Positions 30,574-43,132 are shown, counted from the first letter of the stretch. The stretch: 64,000 bases of DNA from Rhodopseudomonas sp. BR0M22 (GCF_010907035.1 NZ_QUMK01000016.1:1-64000), one strand, 5' to 3'. Program-made: numbers and translations. Notes: generated from the sequence alone by a model not told the origin.

Positions 30574-31896
30574 TCAAAAGCCCTCGCGCAGCCAACGGCC
30601 GACTTTGCCGAAGTAACCGGCATGGGCATCGGCTCGAATGTGGCGGGTGTGGCGGGGCTCGATGTGCTCGAGATGGGCGTATTGCGGATACACCAGCAGG
30701 CCGGTCGGAACCGCGAACGATCCGCTCTTGGCTTCGTTCGGCAGACGGCCGACACCGAGCGGCCGGCCGACCCGCACCGAACGGCCGAGAATCCGCGTGG
30801 CGAGCTCGGGCACGCCGGTGAGCTGCGACGCGCCGCCGCTGAGCACCACCCGCGCCCGGGGCTCTGCTGCGAACGGCGAATCCGCCAGCCGGTCCCTGAC
30901 CATTTCAAAAATCTCCTCGGCCCGATGCCGGATGATGTTCGCGATCGTGGCGCGGGAGATCACTTGCGGGCCATCCCGCTCGTCCCCGGCGGCCGGGATC
31001 GACATCAACTCGCGCGCATCGGAACCGCCAGTTAGCACCGTGCCATATAACGTCTTGATTCGCTCGGCATCCGCAATGCACGCACCCAATCCGCGCGCCA
31101 GATCCATCGTGATGTGATGCCCGCCGACCGCAAATCCGGATGCGTGGACGAAGCGTCCGCCGGAATAGATCGCGATCGTCGTGGTACCAGCCCCCATCTC
31201 GACCAGTGCGGCGCCGAGATCGAGTTCGTCGTCGGTGAGCATCGACAGGCCGGCGACATAAGGGCTCGCGGCCATCGCCTCGACTTCGAGGTGGCAGCGC
31301 TCGACTGCAAGCATCAGGTTTTTGGCGACGGTGGCGTCGGTGGTCACCACGTTCATGTCGACGCCGAACTGGCGCGCCACCATGCCGCGCGGATCGCGGA
31401 TGCCCTTGACGCCGTCGAGCGTGTAGCCGACCGGCAGCGCATGCAGCACGGCGCGGCCGATGCCGGTGGCGTGATGCATGCCGGTCGAAGTGACGCGGCT
31501 GATGTCTTCGGCGGTGACGGCCCCGCCCCTGATGTCCGAGGCAGCCTCGATCAGTTGGCCCTGCAGCCGGCCGGCGGAGACCGACAGCAGAACGGATTCC
31601 ACCCGCACCTTCGCCATCCGTTCGGCGAGCGCGACGGCGTGGCGGATCGCCTTCTCGCACTCGGCCATGTCGACCACGGCGCCGGCCTTGACGCCGCGCG
31701 ACTGGATCTGGCTGTAGCCGACGAGTTCGATGGCATGAGTCCGGCCGCGCAGCGCCTCCTGCGGCGGACACGGCTTCAGCCGCGCGATCATGCAGGCGAT
31801 CTTACTGGTCCCGATATCGAGCGACGCCACCATCGCAGTGCGATGTGGCGGCATCGGCCGGGTCTTCGGCGTCTGAGTGCGATCGAAGACGGTCAC
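30574..31896 (-). CDS. ftsA: Cell division protein FtsA
   Basis: 440 residues, actin-like ATPase that anchors FtsZ at the membrane. Seen: VASLDIGTSKIACMIARL (phosphate 1), the 1C domain region, EMGAGTTTIAIYSGG (phosphate 2), VLSGGASQLTGVPELATRIL (adenosine) and a basic amphipathic C-terminus, YFGKVGRWLREGF, the membrane-targeting helix. Its start overlaps the ftsQ stop by 4 bases, so the pair is translationally coupled. Confidence 0.95.
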   Translation of the reverse strand: MTVFDRTQTPKTRPMPPHRTAMVASLDIGTSKIACMIARLKPCPPQEALRGRTHAIELVGYSQIQSRGVKAGAVVDMAECEKAIRHAVALAERMAKVRVESVLLSVSAGRLQGQLIEAASDIRGGAVTAEDISRVTSTGMHHATGIGRAVLHALPVGYTLDGVKGIRDPRGMVARQFGVDMNVVTTDATVAKNLMLAVERCHLEVEAMAASPYVAGLSMLTDDELDLGAALVEMGAGTTTIAIYSGGRFVHASGFAVGGHHITMDLARGLGACIADAERIKTLYGTVLTGGSDARELMSIPAAGDERDGPQVISRATIANIIRHRAEEIFEMVRDRLADSPFAAEPRARVVLSGGASQLTGVPELATRILGRSVRVGRPLGVGRLPNEAKSGSFAVPTGLLVYPQYAHLEHIEPRHTRHIRADAHAGYFGKVGRWLREGF

Positions 31897-32882
31897 GCGT
31901 CACCAGCCTTCTTCTTGATTTTCTTGTCTTTGCTGAACTGCTCTTCGCGCGCCTTGAAGGCGGCGTCCGACAGCCGCACCGTCAAACGGTCCGGCAGCCG
32001 CATATCGATCGCGGTGATGTCGCGCGAGAACAGCTTGTCGCTCTGATCGAGCTGGCTGAGCAGCGTCAGCGCATTGCCGACATCGTGCTCGGGCATCCTG
32101 ATGACGAGGCCGCTGGTGAACCAGACGTTCCAGCGCCGCTCGCCGACCAGGGCGATGGCGCGGGTCTGCGACCATACCTGCGGGTAGCGCTTCAGCAGCG
32201 CGATGAAATCCTTGGCACGTTCGCCGGCGCCCTTCCCCACCACCAGCGGCAGCGACAGAAACCGGCGCGCCACATAGGGTTCGAGTACAGCACCGTCGTC
32301 GGCGATCACCGACATGTGGCCATCGAGCTGCCAGCGCGCGAACGCGGTGCGCTCGGTGATGTCGATCTGCAATTCGCCCGGATAGAATTTCAATACGGTC
32401 GCGTCGGCGATCCACGGGTTCGCCTTCAGCTTGTCGCGCACCGCGCCGGCGTCGAGAAACAGCAGCGACGAGCGTCCCGTGATGCCGCCGATCGCAAGGA
32501 TCTCGTCCTGGGTGAGCTGCTTACGACCGCTGATCGCGACCTGCTTGATACGAAATCCGGCGAGATTGGCGGCGCCGTTGCGGGTATCGTCGAGCGCCTG
32601 GACGAATTCATCGACATGACCGCCTTTGACGATCCCCATGCCGGCGCTGCCGAGCAGGATCAACGCGGTGAAAGCCACTCCAACCCGACGCGGCAGCCAA
32701 CGCTCCAGCACGGCGATCACACCGCGCTGCGGCTCGGGCCGCACCAGAGCCTGCGGCCGCACCTGCTTCTTGCGCGAACGACGTTCACGCAGCAGCGCTG
32801 CCACCGCAAGGGAGACCGCTTTCAGGTCAGACTGAAGCCTCGACAGTCTCGACGACCGGGCGAGGCGCCCTCCACCGTCCAT
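31893..32882 (-). CDS. ftsQ: Cell division protein FtsQ
   Basis: 329 residues. Basic cytoplasmic N-terminus (about 90 residues, with RERRSRKKQ), one membrane segment (AFTALILLGSAGMGIVKG), then a POTRA domain beginning IKQVAISGRKQLTQDEILAI and the beta domain with FLSLPLVVGKGA and WNVWFTSGLVIRMPE. A Lys-rich tail ends the protein. FtsQ links early and late divisome parts. Upstream is a 317-base spacer, then ddl. Confidence 0.93.
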   Translation of the reverse strand: MDGGGRLARSSRLSRLQSDLKAVSLAVAALLRERRSRKKQVRPQALVRPEPQRGVIAVLERWLPRRVGVAFTALILLGSAGMGIVKGGHVDEFVQALDDTRNGAANLAGFRIKQVAISGRKQLTQDEILAIGGITGRSSLLFLDAGAVRDKLKANPWIADATVLKFYPGELQIDITERTAFARWQLDGHMSVIADDGAVLEPYVARRFLSLPLVVGKGAGERAKDFIALLKRYPQVWSQTRAIALVGERRWNVWFTSGLVIRMPEHDVGNALTLLSQLDQSDKLFSRDITAIDMRLPDRLTVRLSDAAFKAREEQFSKDKKIKKKAGDA

Positions 32883-33199
32883 TGCAAGAGCTCGTTACAC
32901 GTTGCGCCCGCGCCTACTTCGGGCAATCGCGCAAGTGACGTCTCGGTGGTTCCGGACCCGACCGCGGGCCGGACCGTCTGTTGCAATGTGAGACCGAAAC
33001 GGAAGAAAACTGCTCCGCCCGGCTTACGCCACGACAGCCGAGCGCCAGGATGCGCCGCCAGCGTTAACCTTCGGCCCTCCTGGTAAACAAATCGTAAAGC
33101 AGGCCTGCGCAGAACCGAATTTGTTGCGTCCTGAGAAGGATTTGCGGCGAAATCGCGGCTTTTCTGACACCCCTTCCGGAGGGAACCGGCCGCGCCCGC
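32883..33199. other. Intergenic stretch between ddl and ftsQ
   Basis: 317 bases on the ftsQAZ upstream side. It is large for an operon spacer and contains gttaacc (33062-33068) and gtaaac/gtaaag stretches, so it may carry a promoter for ftsQAZ. No complete CtrA site (TTAA-N7-TTAA) is present and no gene is recognisable. Confidence 0.45.
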
Positions 33200-34189
33200 T
33201 CAGTTCCGTAGCGCGCGCTCAGCGAGAGCGATTTGGCCGTGCAGGAAGTCGACGAAAGGGATCCCCTGTGCGTTCAAAGCCTTGGGATAGAGCGAAGCCT
33301 TGGTCAGCCCCGGCAACGTGTTGGTCTCCAGGAAAATCGGACCGTCTTTGCCGACGATGAAGTCGGAGCGCGAGTAGCCGCGGCACGACATCACCCGGTG
33401 CGCCCGCACGGCGAAATCCATGATCTCTGCCGCGACCTCAGGGGCGAACCGGCCGGGGCAAATCTCCTGGGTGGACTTGGCGAGATATTTCGCCGTGTAA
33501 TCGAAGCCGCCGTCCGCCGGGACAATCTCGATCGGCGGCAGCGCGGACAGCGAGCCGTCTTCGGCCTCGAGCACGCCGCAGGTCGCCTCGATCCCTGCGA
33601 CGAACGGCTCGATCAGATAGTCTTCGGTCTTGGACGCATTGCGGACCGCCACCAGGTCCTGCCTGGCGTTGATGAAGAACAGTCCGTAGCTCGAACCGTC
33701 GCGGGTCGGCTTGGCGATCAGCCTGCCATGCTCCTGGAGCGCCGCCTCGGCATCGGCGAGCGCGACCCCGGTCACCGTGCGGATGCCGGCGATCGCGGCG
33801 AAACGCTTGGCGGCGACCTTGTCGAACGCCAGATGCGACGCTGCCGCGCCCGAACCGGTGAACGGCACGCGGCGCAGTTCGCACATCGCCTGCAATTCGC
33901 CGTTCTCTGCGGCGCCGCCGTGCAGCCCGAGCACCAGCAACCGCTGCTCCGTTGCGGCGCGATCGAGCGCAGCTTCGAGCGGGCCGATCAGTCCGCCGGC
34001 CGGCACGAACGCTTCTTCAAACGGCCGCGCGTGCGCCAGCAGCGCCTGCGCCGAAACGGCATGGACGCTGTTGTCGTCGTTCCAGAACCACAGATCGGCG
34101 TCCGGCAGCGCATTGTGCAGCGCCTGCGCCGAAGCGACCGACACCAGACGCTCTTTGCTGGTGCCGCCGAACAAAATGGTGTGTCGCAT
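33200..34189 (-). CDS. ddl: D-alanine--D-alanine ligase family protein
   Basis: 329 residues, ATP-grasp. Key motifs: ILFGGTSKERLVSVASAQAL (variant of GGxSxEReVSLxSG, catalytic-type Glu kept), LHGGAAENGELQ (variant of HGxxGEDGxxQ; the usual Asp is Asn), PFTGSGAAASHLAFDK, AKPTRDGSSYGLFF and FLETNTLPGLTKASLYPKA. It sits where ddlB is found in dcw clusters and no other ddl is present here, so it probably makes D-Ala-D-Ala for MurF. The divergent motifs leave open another dipeptide-type ligase activity. Confidence 0.82.
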   Translation of the reverse strand: MRHTILFGGTSKERLVSVASAQALHNALPDADLWFWNDDNSVHAVSAQALLAHARPFEEAFVPAGGLIGPLEAALDRAATEQRLLVLGLHGGAAENGELQAMCELRRVPFTGSGAAASHLAFDKVAAKRFAAIAGIRTVTGVALADAEAALQEHGRLIAKPTRDGSSYGLFFINARQDLVAVRNASKTEDYLIEPFVAGIEATCGVLEAEDGSLSALPPIEIVPADGGFDYTAKYLAKSTQEICPGRFAPEVAAEIMDFAVRAHRVMSCRGYSRSDFIVGKDGPIFLETNTLPGLTKASLYPKALNAQGIPFVDFLHGQIALAERALRN

Positions 34190-34295
34190 GATCGATCCGC
34201 CGCGTGGTCCCTGCTGAAGTCGAAGACAAATGCTGCGTCCCGCGGGCCGGCGCGCGGCACCATTTTGCCGATTCGGACGATTCGGAGAAGCAGCC

Positions 34296-35639
34296 TTATG
34301 TCGGCGCGGCGGCGCGTCGCAGACAGGCCAGGCCCCAGATCAGCAGAACGATCAGCGCCGGCGTCACCAGGCCGATTACCTGCAGCGGCTCCCATACGCC
34401 GCCTTCGGTGGCGATCATGCCGAACCACATCACGCCCGCCCAGGCAACCAGCGCCGGCACGATGCCGACCCGCCCTGCTCGCCGCCACGCTTCGAGCTGC
34501 ACCACGGCAACCAGCGGCGCTGCGAAGGCGACATAGTTCGGTTGCGACACCGACAGCATCACCGGCAACGCCGCAGCAAGGATCGCGCCGCCGATCAGCA
34601 GCGCTTCGGACGGCTGCGGCTGCGGGCCGTTGAGCCGCCAGAACCGGCCATGGCCGATCCACACCAACGCGATCAGAAACACTGCATCGAACCCGAGCTG
34701 CCCGGCGGTAGCGAAGCGCGGCAGCGTGTCGGTCGCCGGCAGGCCGCCGGCTGCGATCCGCGCCAGCATCGCACCGATGCTGAGCATGTCGTAGGAGGTG
34801 AAGGTGATCTCGTCGGCGATCTTCGGATTCGGCACGCCGGTCATGATGCCGCTGAGATGCTCGGTCCACATCGCGCTGTACAGCGTCACCACTTCGGACG
34901 GCCCCAGGCACAGCATCGGCACCACGAACAGGAACACCGCACTGAAGCCCGCCGTGGCGAGCACGGTACGGAAGTCGCCTCGCAGCACCGGGAAGATCAG
35001 CAGTGCCAGCGGGAAGAGCTTGATGGTGAAGCCGATCGCCAGCGCGCAGGCGGCCATGTAGATGCGGCCACGTACATACAGCACCAGGAACGCCACCATG
35101 GTCAGCAGCACCACCGCGCTCAGTTGTCCGCGCCCAAGGCCATCGCCGAAGAACGGCAGCAGGGCCAACAGCGGCCCGAGCCGCAACAACCACCAGCCGT
35201 TCCAACCGACCTGATCGAGCGGTTGCGGCGCGAAGCATTGCAGTCCCTTGGCCCACAAATTCAGTGCAGCGAGCATCGCCAGCGCACTGATGGCGTACCA
35301 AACGCCGACCGAAACCGGGAGCGACAGGGCCCAGTCCGGTTTGGAGAAGCCTTCGAGCGGATAGGCGAACAGCCCCATCAGCAGCGCGAAGGTCGGAGGA
35401 TAGTGATAGGTCCAGCCGTGATGATCGGCGACCTGATACAACGGATAGCCGGTCCACACCGCCCAGCCGGCGCGGAAGAACACCTGAACGTCGCCGAATC
35501 CGTGCACCACGGAGCGCCGCACCACGATCGGAAGATAGACGCACAGCGACACCGCAACGACGGCGATCAGCAGGATTTCGTGCCAGCTCAGAGCCCGCCA
35601 GCGGGGCGCGAATTGCGATGGCAAGGCGGGATACTCCAA
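34296..35639 (-). CDS. Polytopic membrane protein, GT87/DUF2029-like glycosyltransferase
   Basis: About 447 residues. The frame is open further upstream (to 35786), but that extension is basic and poorly ordered; I prefer TTG 35639 with GGA shortly before it. Around ten or eleven membrane segments. After the first comes VHGFGDVQVFFRAGWAVWTG then YPLYQVADHHGWTYHYPPTF, the Asp-containing first loop and YPP motif of DUF2029/GT87 polyprenol-phosphate-sugar-dependent transferases. Acceptor unknown. It is an unusual resident of the division cluster, between ddl and murB. Confidence 0.72.
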   Translation of the reverse strand: MEYPALPSQFAPRWRALSWHEILLIAVVAVSLCVYLPIVVRRSVVHGFGDVQVFFRAGWAVWTGYPLYQVADHHGWTYHYPPTFALLMGLFAYPLEGFSKPDWALSLPVSVGVWYAISALAMLAALNLWAKGLQCFAPQPLDQVGWNGWWLLRLGPLLALLPFFGDGLGRGQLSAVVLLTMVAFLVLYVRGRIYMAACALAIGFTIKLFPLALLIFPVLRGDFRTVLATAGFSAVFLFVVPMLCLGPSEVVTLYSAMWTEHLSGIMTGVPNPKIADEITFTSYDMLSIGAMLARIAAGGLPATDTLPRFATAGQLGFDAVFLIALVWIGHGRFWRLNGPQPQPSEALLIGGAILAAALPVMLSVSQPNYVAFAAPLVAVVQLEAWRRAGRVGIVPALVAWAGVMWFGMIATEGGVWEPLQVIGLVTPALIVLLIWGLACLRRAAAPT

Positions 35640-35850
35640 CTTTGTCCAGGAAGGACGTGGCAGGCGCCTCGGGCGGAACCGTGACGGTTCACCTTCGATA
35701 CGCGCAGAGCAGCCAAACCCCTCGCGCGCCGCCGTGGACGATAACGGCGAAAACCGCCATGTTCGGCCGAGATCGAACAAATTCAATTGGCCGTTCGACG
35801 ATTCGCAGCGGTTATGTTTCGATCCGTTGCGGCGACATGAAGAGAAACAA

Positions 35851-36654
35851 ATGATCCAGCCTTGGCTCGACCTCCCACCCTCAGGGACCTTCGCAACGCT
35901 GGCGTTGCTGTATTACGGCGTGGCGGCGCTGCTGATGGCGGTGGTATTCGCCTCGCCGCTGCGCGGACCGATCGCGAAATTTCAAGGCGTGGTCGCACCG
36001 TTCTTTTCGTCGGTGGCGGTGTTGTTCGGCCTGCTGACCGGCTTCCTCGGCTACGATGTGGCCGAACGGAATCGGCAGGCGACACGCGCGGTCCAGACCG
36101 AGGCCGGGGAACTGCAGAACGTCTATACGCTCAGCGTCGCGGCCGTATCCGACATGCGCAACATTCGTATCGCCCTGAAGGGCTATGCCGACTCGGTGCT
36201 GAAGAACGAATGGCCGACGGTGAATGGGATGGCCGCGCCGCCGACCAGCCTCGCCTACGACAAGATGCTCACCGAAATCAGCGCGCCGGCAATCACCCGC
36301 GATTCCGGTGCGGCCGTCCACGTCGCCCTGTTGAGTTCGGCGGTACGGGTCGGCACCGCACGCAACACCCGCATCAGCCTATCGACCGACCGTACCAGCG
36401 ACCTGAAATGGATTTCGGTGCTGATCCTCGGTGTCGTTACCCAGGTTGCACTCGCGCTGGTGCATCTCGACAAGCCGCGCCCGATGGCCGCAGCACTGTC
36501 GGTATTCGCCACTGCAGCGATCGTGGCGCTCGGCCTGATCGCGTTGCAGGAGGATCCGTTCAGCGGCATCTTCCGGGTATCGCCGCTGCCGCTCGAGCAC
36601 GTTTTGTCGTTACCGGATACGCCCGAGCTGCCGACCGGTCCGCCGCCGAAGTAA
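35851..36654 (+). CDS. DUF4239 membrane protein
   Basis: 267 residues from ATG 35851. Two N-terminal membrane segments (LALLYYGVAALLMAVVFASP and FFSSVAVLFGLLTGFLGYDV), a soluble helical middle with AERNRQATRAVQTEAGELQN and IRIALKGYADSVLKNEWPTV (the Glu-rich and Y-x-EWP hallmarks of DUF4239), then two C-terminal membrane segments. Such proteins are often labelled bestrophin-like; function is unknown. It is on the opposite strand from all surrounding division genes and its stop is only 8 bases from the murB stop. Confidence 0.75.
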   Translation: MIQPWLDLPPSGTFATLALLYYGVAALLMAVVFASPLRGPIAKFQGVVAPFFSSVAVLFGLLTGFLGYDVAERNRQATRAVQTEAGELQNVYTLSVAAVSDMRNIRIALKGYADSVLKNEWPTVNGMAAPPTSLAYDKMLTEISAPAITRDSGAAVHVALLSSAVRVGTARNTRISLSTDRTSDLKWISVLILGVVTQVALALVHLDKPRPMAAALSVFATAAIVALGLIALQEDPFSGIFRVSPLPLEHVLSLPDTPELPTGPPPK

Positions 36655-36662
36655 CAAGCGGC

Positions 36663-39132
<2,470 letters not shown>

Positions 39133-39157
39133 GGGGAGGGTCTCTATCGTTGATGGT

Positions 39158-39241
39158 CGCGCCCCGGATTTGCCAGGGCATTCGCGATTCAGGGTCACTT
39201 CATGCAAGACGGGGATGGCCGGGACAAGTCCGGCAAATGCG
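39158..39241. repeat. Dispersed palindromic element in the murG-murC spacer (family D)
   Basis: The region contains gccccggatttgccagggc and then catgcaagacggggatggcc / gggacaagtccggcaaatgc. Read on the minus strand it encodes an in-frame [13 protein letters not shown]-like peptide, a known false-protein signature of this repeat class. The same type of sequence appears near 37.6 kb and inside the helicase gene. Confidence 0.6.
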
Positions 39242-39268
39242 CCGTTGCGACGTTTTCCTTGAGCGGAG

Positions 39269-40369
39269 CTAGGCCCGCGCGACCCGTCCGACCACGTCGG
39301 CGAGCCGTTCTGCGGCATCCAGACGGCCGATTTGGCGGGCAGAAGCGGCCATTTGGGCCAATTTGGCCGGATCGGCGGCCAGCGCGGCGATGTCGGCAGC
39401 CAGACGATCCGGAGTAAAATCCGGTTGAACGATACGGATCGCACCACCGGCTGCGGTCAGCACGCCGGCATTGGCGAACTGGTCCTGATCGAGCGCACCG
39501 GGCAGCGGCACCAGGATGCCTGGCCGGCCGATCGCCGCGAGTTCGGCGACGGTGCCGGCGCCGGAGCGCGACACCACGAGCTGGCTCGTCGCCAGCCGCT
39601 GCGGCAGATCGGTGAAGAACGGCGCCAGTTCGCAATTGAGCTTCAAGCGGTCATAGACCGCGCGAACGCGCCCCATGTCCTCGTCGCGGACCTGCTGGGT
39701 CAGCACCAGCCGGGCCAGCAGCGCCGGATCGAGCTTCTCCAGCGCCGGCGGCACGATGTCCGCCATCACCCGGGCGCCCTGGCTGCCACCGAATACCAGC
39801 ACCCGCAGCGGCCCGCCGGCAGCCGGCGGATCGTAGGCGACGTTCGCGGCATCGGCGACCGCCGGCCGGATCGGGTTACCTGTATTGGTGATCTTCGCGG
39901 CCAGCGCCGGCCACGCAGTCTCGTGGCCGGGAAAGCCGGTGGCGATGGCGTCGACCCGCGGCGCGAGGAAGCGGTTGGCACGGCCCATCACCGCGTTCTG
40001 CTCGTGGATCAGCGTCGGCACTTTGCGCCAGGTCGCGGCGAGCAGCGGCGGCAGCGTCGGATAGCCGCCAAACCCGACCACCGCAGCTGGCTTCAGCCGC
40101 CCGATCAGGTTGAAGGCGAGCAGCGCGCCGGTCGCGAGTTTCAGACCGGTGCGTGCAAGCGCCCATGGGGTACGGCCGCGCACCGTCTCGCTCGGCACCA
40201 CGTCGGTCATCTCGGCGCTGAACAGCCCGCTGTAGCGGGTGGCGCGATGGTCGGTGACCAGGCGGACGCGATAGCCGCGGCGGATCAGCACCACGCCGAG
40301 CGCTTCGGCCGGGAACAGATGGCCGCCGGTGCCGCCGGCGGCGAGCAGGATCAAAGGTGCGTCGGTCAT
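39269..40369 (-). CDS. murG: Undecaprenyl-PP-MurNAc-pentapeptide GlcNAc transferase
   Basis: 366 residues from ATG 40369. GT28 enzyme that makes lipid II. N-terminal loop [18 protein letters not shown], then [16 protein letters not shown] and [13 protein letters not shown], and the C-terminal donor-sugar site [20 protein letters not shown], followed by [14 protein letters not shown]. The start lies 4 bases after the ftsW stop, so the two are co-transcribed. Confidence 0.95.
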   Translation of the reverse strand: MTDAPLILLAAGGTGGHLFPAEALGVVLIRRGYRVRLVTDHRATRYSGLFSAEMTDVVPSETVRGRTPWALARTGLKLATGALLAFNLIGRLKPAAVVGFGGYPTLPPLLAATWRKVPTLIHEQNAVMGRANRFLAPRVDAIATGFPGHETAWPALAAKITNTGNPIRPAVADAANVAYDPPAAGGPLRVLVFGGSQGARVMADIVPPALEKLDPALLARLVLTQQVRDEDMGRVRAVYDRLKLNCELAPFFTDLPQRLATSQLVVSRSGAGTVAELAAIGRPGILVPLPGALDQDQFANAGVLTAAGGAIRIVQPDFTPDRLAADIAALAADPAKLAQMAASARQIGRLDAAERLADVVGRVARA

Positions 40370-40373
40370 GGCC

Positions 40374-41516
40374 TCACGCGTAGCTTCCCGCCGCCTCGAT
40401 CGCATTGACCTCGGTCTTGGGCCGCTGCCGCGTCAGCGCCAGCATCATCCCGACGCCGTAAGCCAGCGACACCATCGACGAGCCGCCATAGGAGATGAAC
40501 GGCAGCGTCATGCCCTTGGCGGGGATCAGTTGCAGGTTCACCGCCATATTGATCCCGGCCTGAATGCCGAACAGGATCGCCAGTCCCGACGCGGCGAAGC
40601 GCGAGAACAGATCCTCGCTGCGATAGGCCCGCGACAGCGTCCGCAGCACGATGAAGGCGAACAACGCCAGCAGCGCCAGACACAGCACGATGCCGAATTC
40701 TTCGCCGGCGACGGCGAACACGAAATCGGTATGGCTGTCCGGCAGGCTGCGTTTTGCGATGCCCTCGCCCGGCCCGAGGCCGAACCAGCCGCCATTGCTG
40801 AACGCCTCGCTCGCCATGTCGACCTGGAAGGTGTCGCCGGAGGCCGGATTCATGAACCGCTTGATACGGCCGGCGACGTGCGGTACCAGCAGATAGGCGG
40901 CGAACAAGCCGCCCGCCGCGGTGGCGCCAAGCCCGAATACCCAAATCACGCGCATCCCGGCGATGAAGAACAGCGAGCCCCAGACCATGGTGATCAGCAT
41001 GGTCTGGCCGAAATCCGGCTCCATCACCAGCAGCGACACCAGCGTCAGCAGCAGCATCATCGCCATCGAGGTCGCCGGCATTTCCGGCCGCCGCGCCGCT
41101 TCGGAGAACAGCCACGCGGCGAGGATAACGAACGACGGCTTGGCGATTTCCGAGGCCTGAATGTTGATGCCGACAAGCGTGATCCAGCGCCGCGCGCCCT
41201 TCACTTCCGGCCCGATCAGGAGCGTGGCTACGATCAGCGCGACCGACAGCGCGAACACGACCAGCGCCGAGCGCCGGATCTGCCGCGGCGACAGGAACGA
41301 CACCCCGATCAGCACCACGATCGACGGAAACAGGAACAGGACGTGCCGGTTGAAGAAGTGGAACGGATCGAGCCCGATCCTCGTCGCGACCGGCGGCGAC
41401 GCCGCCAGCGACAGGATCACGCCGGCCAGCATCAGCGCGATCAGCGCCACCAGCAGCACGCGGTCGACGGTCCACCACCATTCGCTGAATGGGGTGCGTT
41501 GGTCACGGGAGATCAT
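40374..41516 (-). CDS. ftsW: Lipid II polymerase / division protein FtsW
   Basis: 380 residues, SEDS family glycosyltransferase that works with FtsI at the septum. About ten membrane segments. The SEDS signatures are seen: ARRWITLVGINIQASEIAKP, MEPDFGQTMLI, HTDFVFAVAGEEFGIV and a C-terminal KGMTLPFISYGGSSMVSLAY. Length is usual. murD lies upstream across a 193-base spacer with a repeat. Confidence 0.94.
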   Translation of the reverse strand: MISRDQRTPFSEWWWTVDRVLLVALIALMLAGVILSLAASPPVATRIGLDPFHFFNRHVLFLFPSIVVLIGVSFLSPRQIRRSALVVFALSVALIVATLLIGPEVKGARRWITLVGINIQASEIAKPSFVILAAWLFSEAARRPEMPATSMAMMLLLTLVSLLVMEPDFGQTMLITMVWGSLFFIAGMRVIWVFGLGATAAGGLFAAYLLVPHVAGRIKRFMNPASGDTFQVDMASEAFSNGGWFGLGPGEGIAKRSLPDSHTDFVFAVAGEEFGIVLCLALLALFAFIVLRTLSRAYRSEDLFSRFAASGLAILFGIQAGINMAVNLQLIPAKGMTLPFISYGGSSMVSLAYGVGMMLALTRQRPKTEVNAIEAAGSYA

Positions 41517-41648
41517 CGGCGATCCTGAGCAAAGAGATCGCCCATTGGTGCGCCCACGTGGTTGCTAGGGGGTTAATGCTTTGAGGCGGATTTGAGATGT
41601 GAACGGAAGAGTCTGTATCTCCGGGGCACAGCGGTCATCCCGCCATCG

Positions 41649-41678
41649 TCGTCATCCCCGCGAAGGCGGGCGATGACG
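41649..41678. repeat. Short palindrome in the ftsW-murD spacer
   Basis: cgtcatccccgcgaaggcgg and gcgatgacg form an inverted repeat (CGTCATC/GATGACG with inner CCGC/GGCGG). The core gtcatccccgcgaaggcggg is a frequent intergenic element in alphaproteobacteria. It lies 32 bases downstream of the murD stop in the direction of transcription. Confidence 0.6.
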
Positions 41679-41709
41679 GCGTCTGAGAGGCGGCGCAGTG
41701 CCCCCGGCC

Positions 41710-43107
41710 TCACACCGCCGCAACGCCATTCAGCGCCGTCACCAGCTCACGAAACCTGGTGCCACGGATCTCGAAATTGCGGAACTGGTCGAACGACGCG
41801 CAGGCCGGCGACAGCAACACCACCGGTTCGGCAAGGCCTGAAGCAGCGGCGTCGCGAGCCGCGGCCTGGACCGCATTCTCCAGCGTCCGGCTGATTTCGT
41901 AGGGCACCCGCCCCTCCAGCGTCGTCGAGAACTCGGCCGCCGCCTCGCCGATCAGATAGGCTTTGCGGATCCGCGGGAAGTATTCGGCGAGACTTTCGAT
42001 GCCACCGGTCTTCGGCTTGCCGCCGGCGATCCAGAAGATGTCGCCGAACGACGACAGCGCCTTGGCAGCGGCATCCGCATTGGTCGCCTTGGAGTCGTTG
42101 ACGAACAGCGTCGTCCCCTGCCGGCCGACCTGTTCCATCCGGTGAGCCAGACCCGGGAAGCTGCGCAGCCCTCGCTGCAGCACTTCGGGCGAAACGCCGA
42201 GCGCCAGCACCGCAGCCGCTGCGGCCGCCGCGTTCTGCGCGTTGTGCAGGCCGCGCAGCGAACCGATCCCGCCGAGCTTGGCGACTTCGCTGGAGGCGCC
42301 GCCGTCGATGCGGCGAATGGCGTCGAGATCGGCGGTGATCCCAGACTCGACCGGCCCCTGGACCGACATCCGCACCACCCGCTTGCCGGCACGTTCGATC
42401 CGGTCCGCGGCGGCGCGGCCGAACTCATCGTCGACGCCGACGATCGACGTACCGCCTTCTTGCACGCCGGCGACCAGCCGCTCCTTCACCGCAGCGTAGT
42501 GCTCGATGGTGCCGTGGCGGTCGATGTGATCCTCGGTGACGTTGAGCAGGATGCCGACGGTCGGGTCGAGCGAGGGCGTCAGGTCGATCTGGTACGACGA
42601 CATCTCGATGACATGGACGCGGCCGTCCTTCGGCGGCTCCAGCGACAGAATCGCGGTGCCGATATTGCCGCCGAGCTGGGTGTCCCAGCCGGCCTCGCGC
42701 AGCAGATGCGCGATCAGCGCCGTGGTGGTCGACTTGCCGTTGGTGCCGGTGATGGCGACGAACGGCGCGTGCGGCGCGTGCGCCTTGCGCTCGCGGCAGA
42801 ACAGCTCCACGTCGCCGATCACTTCGACGCCGGCCTCCTGCGCCTTCAGCACGGTCCAATGCGGCGCCGGATGCGTCAGCGGCACGCCGGGGGTGAGCAC
42901 CAGCGCATCGAAATTGACCCACGACAGATTGCGCAGATCCGCGGTGACGAAGCCGGCCTGCGCCGCCTCGACCATGCGGTCGAGATTGTCGTCGCACGCA
43001 ATCACTTCGGCGCCGCCGGCTTTGAGCGCATGACAGCTCGCCAGCCCAGACCCGCCGAGCCCGAACACCGCGACCGAGCGGCCTGCGAAAGTGGTGACGG
43101 GGATCAT
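41710..43107 (-). CDS. murD: UDP-N-acetylmuramoylalanine--D-glutamate ligase
   Basis: 465 residues. N-terminal [20 protein letters not shown] (UDP-binding), ATP loop [56 protein letters not shown] and [14 protein letters not shown]. It adds D-Glu to UDP-MurNAc-L-Ala. All motifs are intact and length is normal. It is separated from mraY by a 151-base spacer holding a large palindrome. Confidence 0.95.
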   Translation of the reverse strand: MIPVTTFAGRSVAVFGLGGSGLASCHALKAGGAEVIACDDNLDRMVEAAQAGFVTADLRNLSWVNFDALVLTPGVPLTHPAPHWTVLKAQEAGVEVIGDVELFCRERKAHAPHAPFVAITGTNGKSTTTALIAHLLREAGWDTQLGGNIGTAILSLEPPKDGRVHVIEMSSYQIDLTPSLDPTVGILLNVTEDHIDRHGTIEHYAAVKERLVAGVQEGGTSIVGVDDEFGRAAADRIERAGKRVVRMSVQGPVESGITADLDAIRRIDGGASSEVAKLGGIGSLRGLHNAQNAAAAAAAVLALGVSPEVLQRGLRSFPGLAHRMEQVGRQGTTLFVNDSKATNADAAAKALSSFGDIFWIAGGKPKTGGIESLAEYFPRIRKAYLIGEAAAEFSTTLEGRVPYEISRTLENAVQAAARDAAASGLAEPVVLLSPACASFDQFRNFEIRGTRFRELVTALNGVAAV

Positions 43108-43132
43108 GCCGACGCTCCGACTACAAGGACGA

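Noticed and set aside
28633-31035. An 800-codon plus-strand frame opposite ftsZ and the end of ftsA.
   Set aside because: Composition is Arg/Gly/His-rich without motifs; ftsZ on the other strand is certain.
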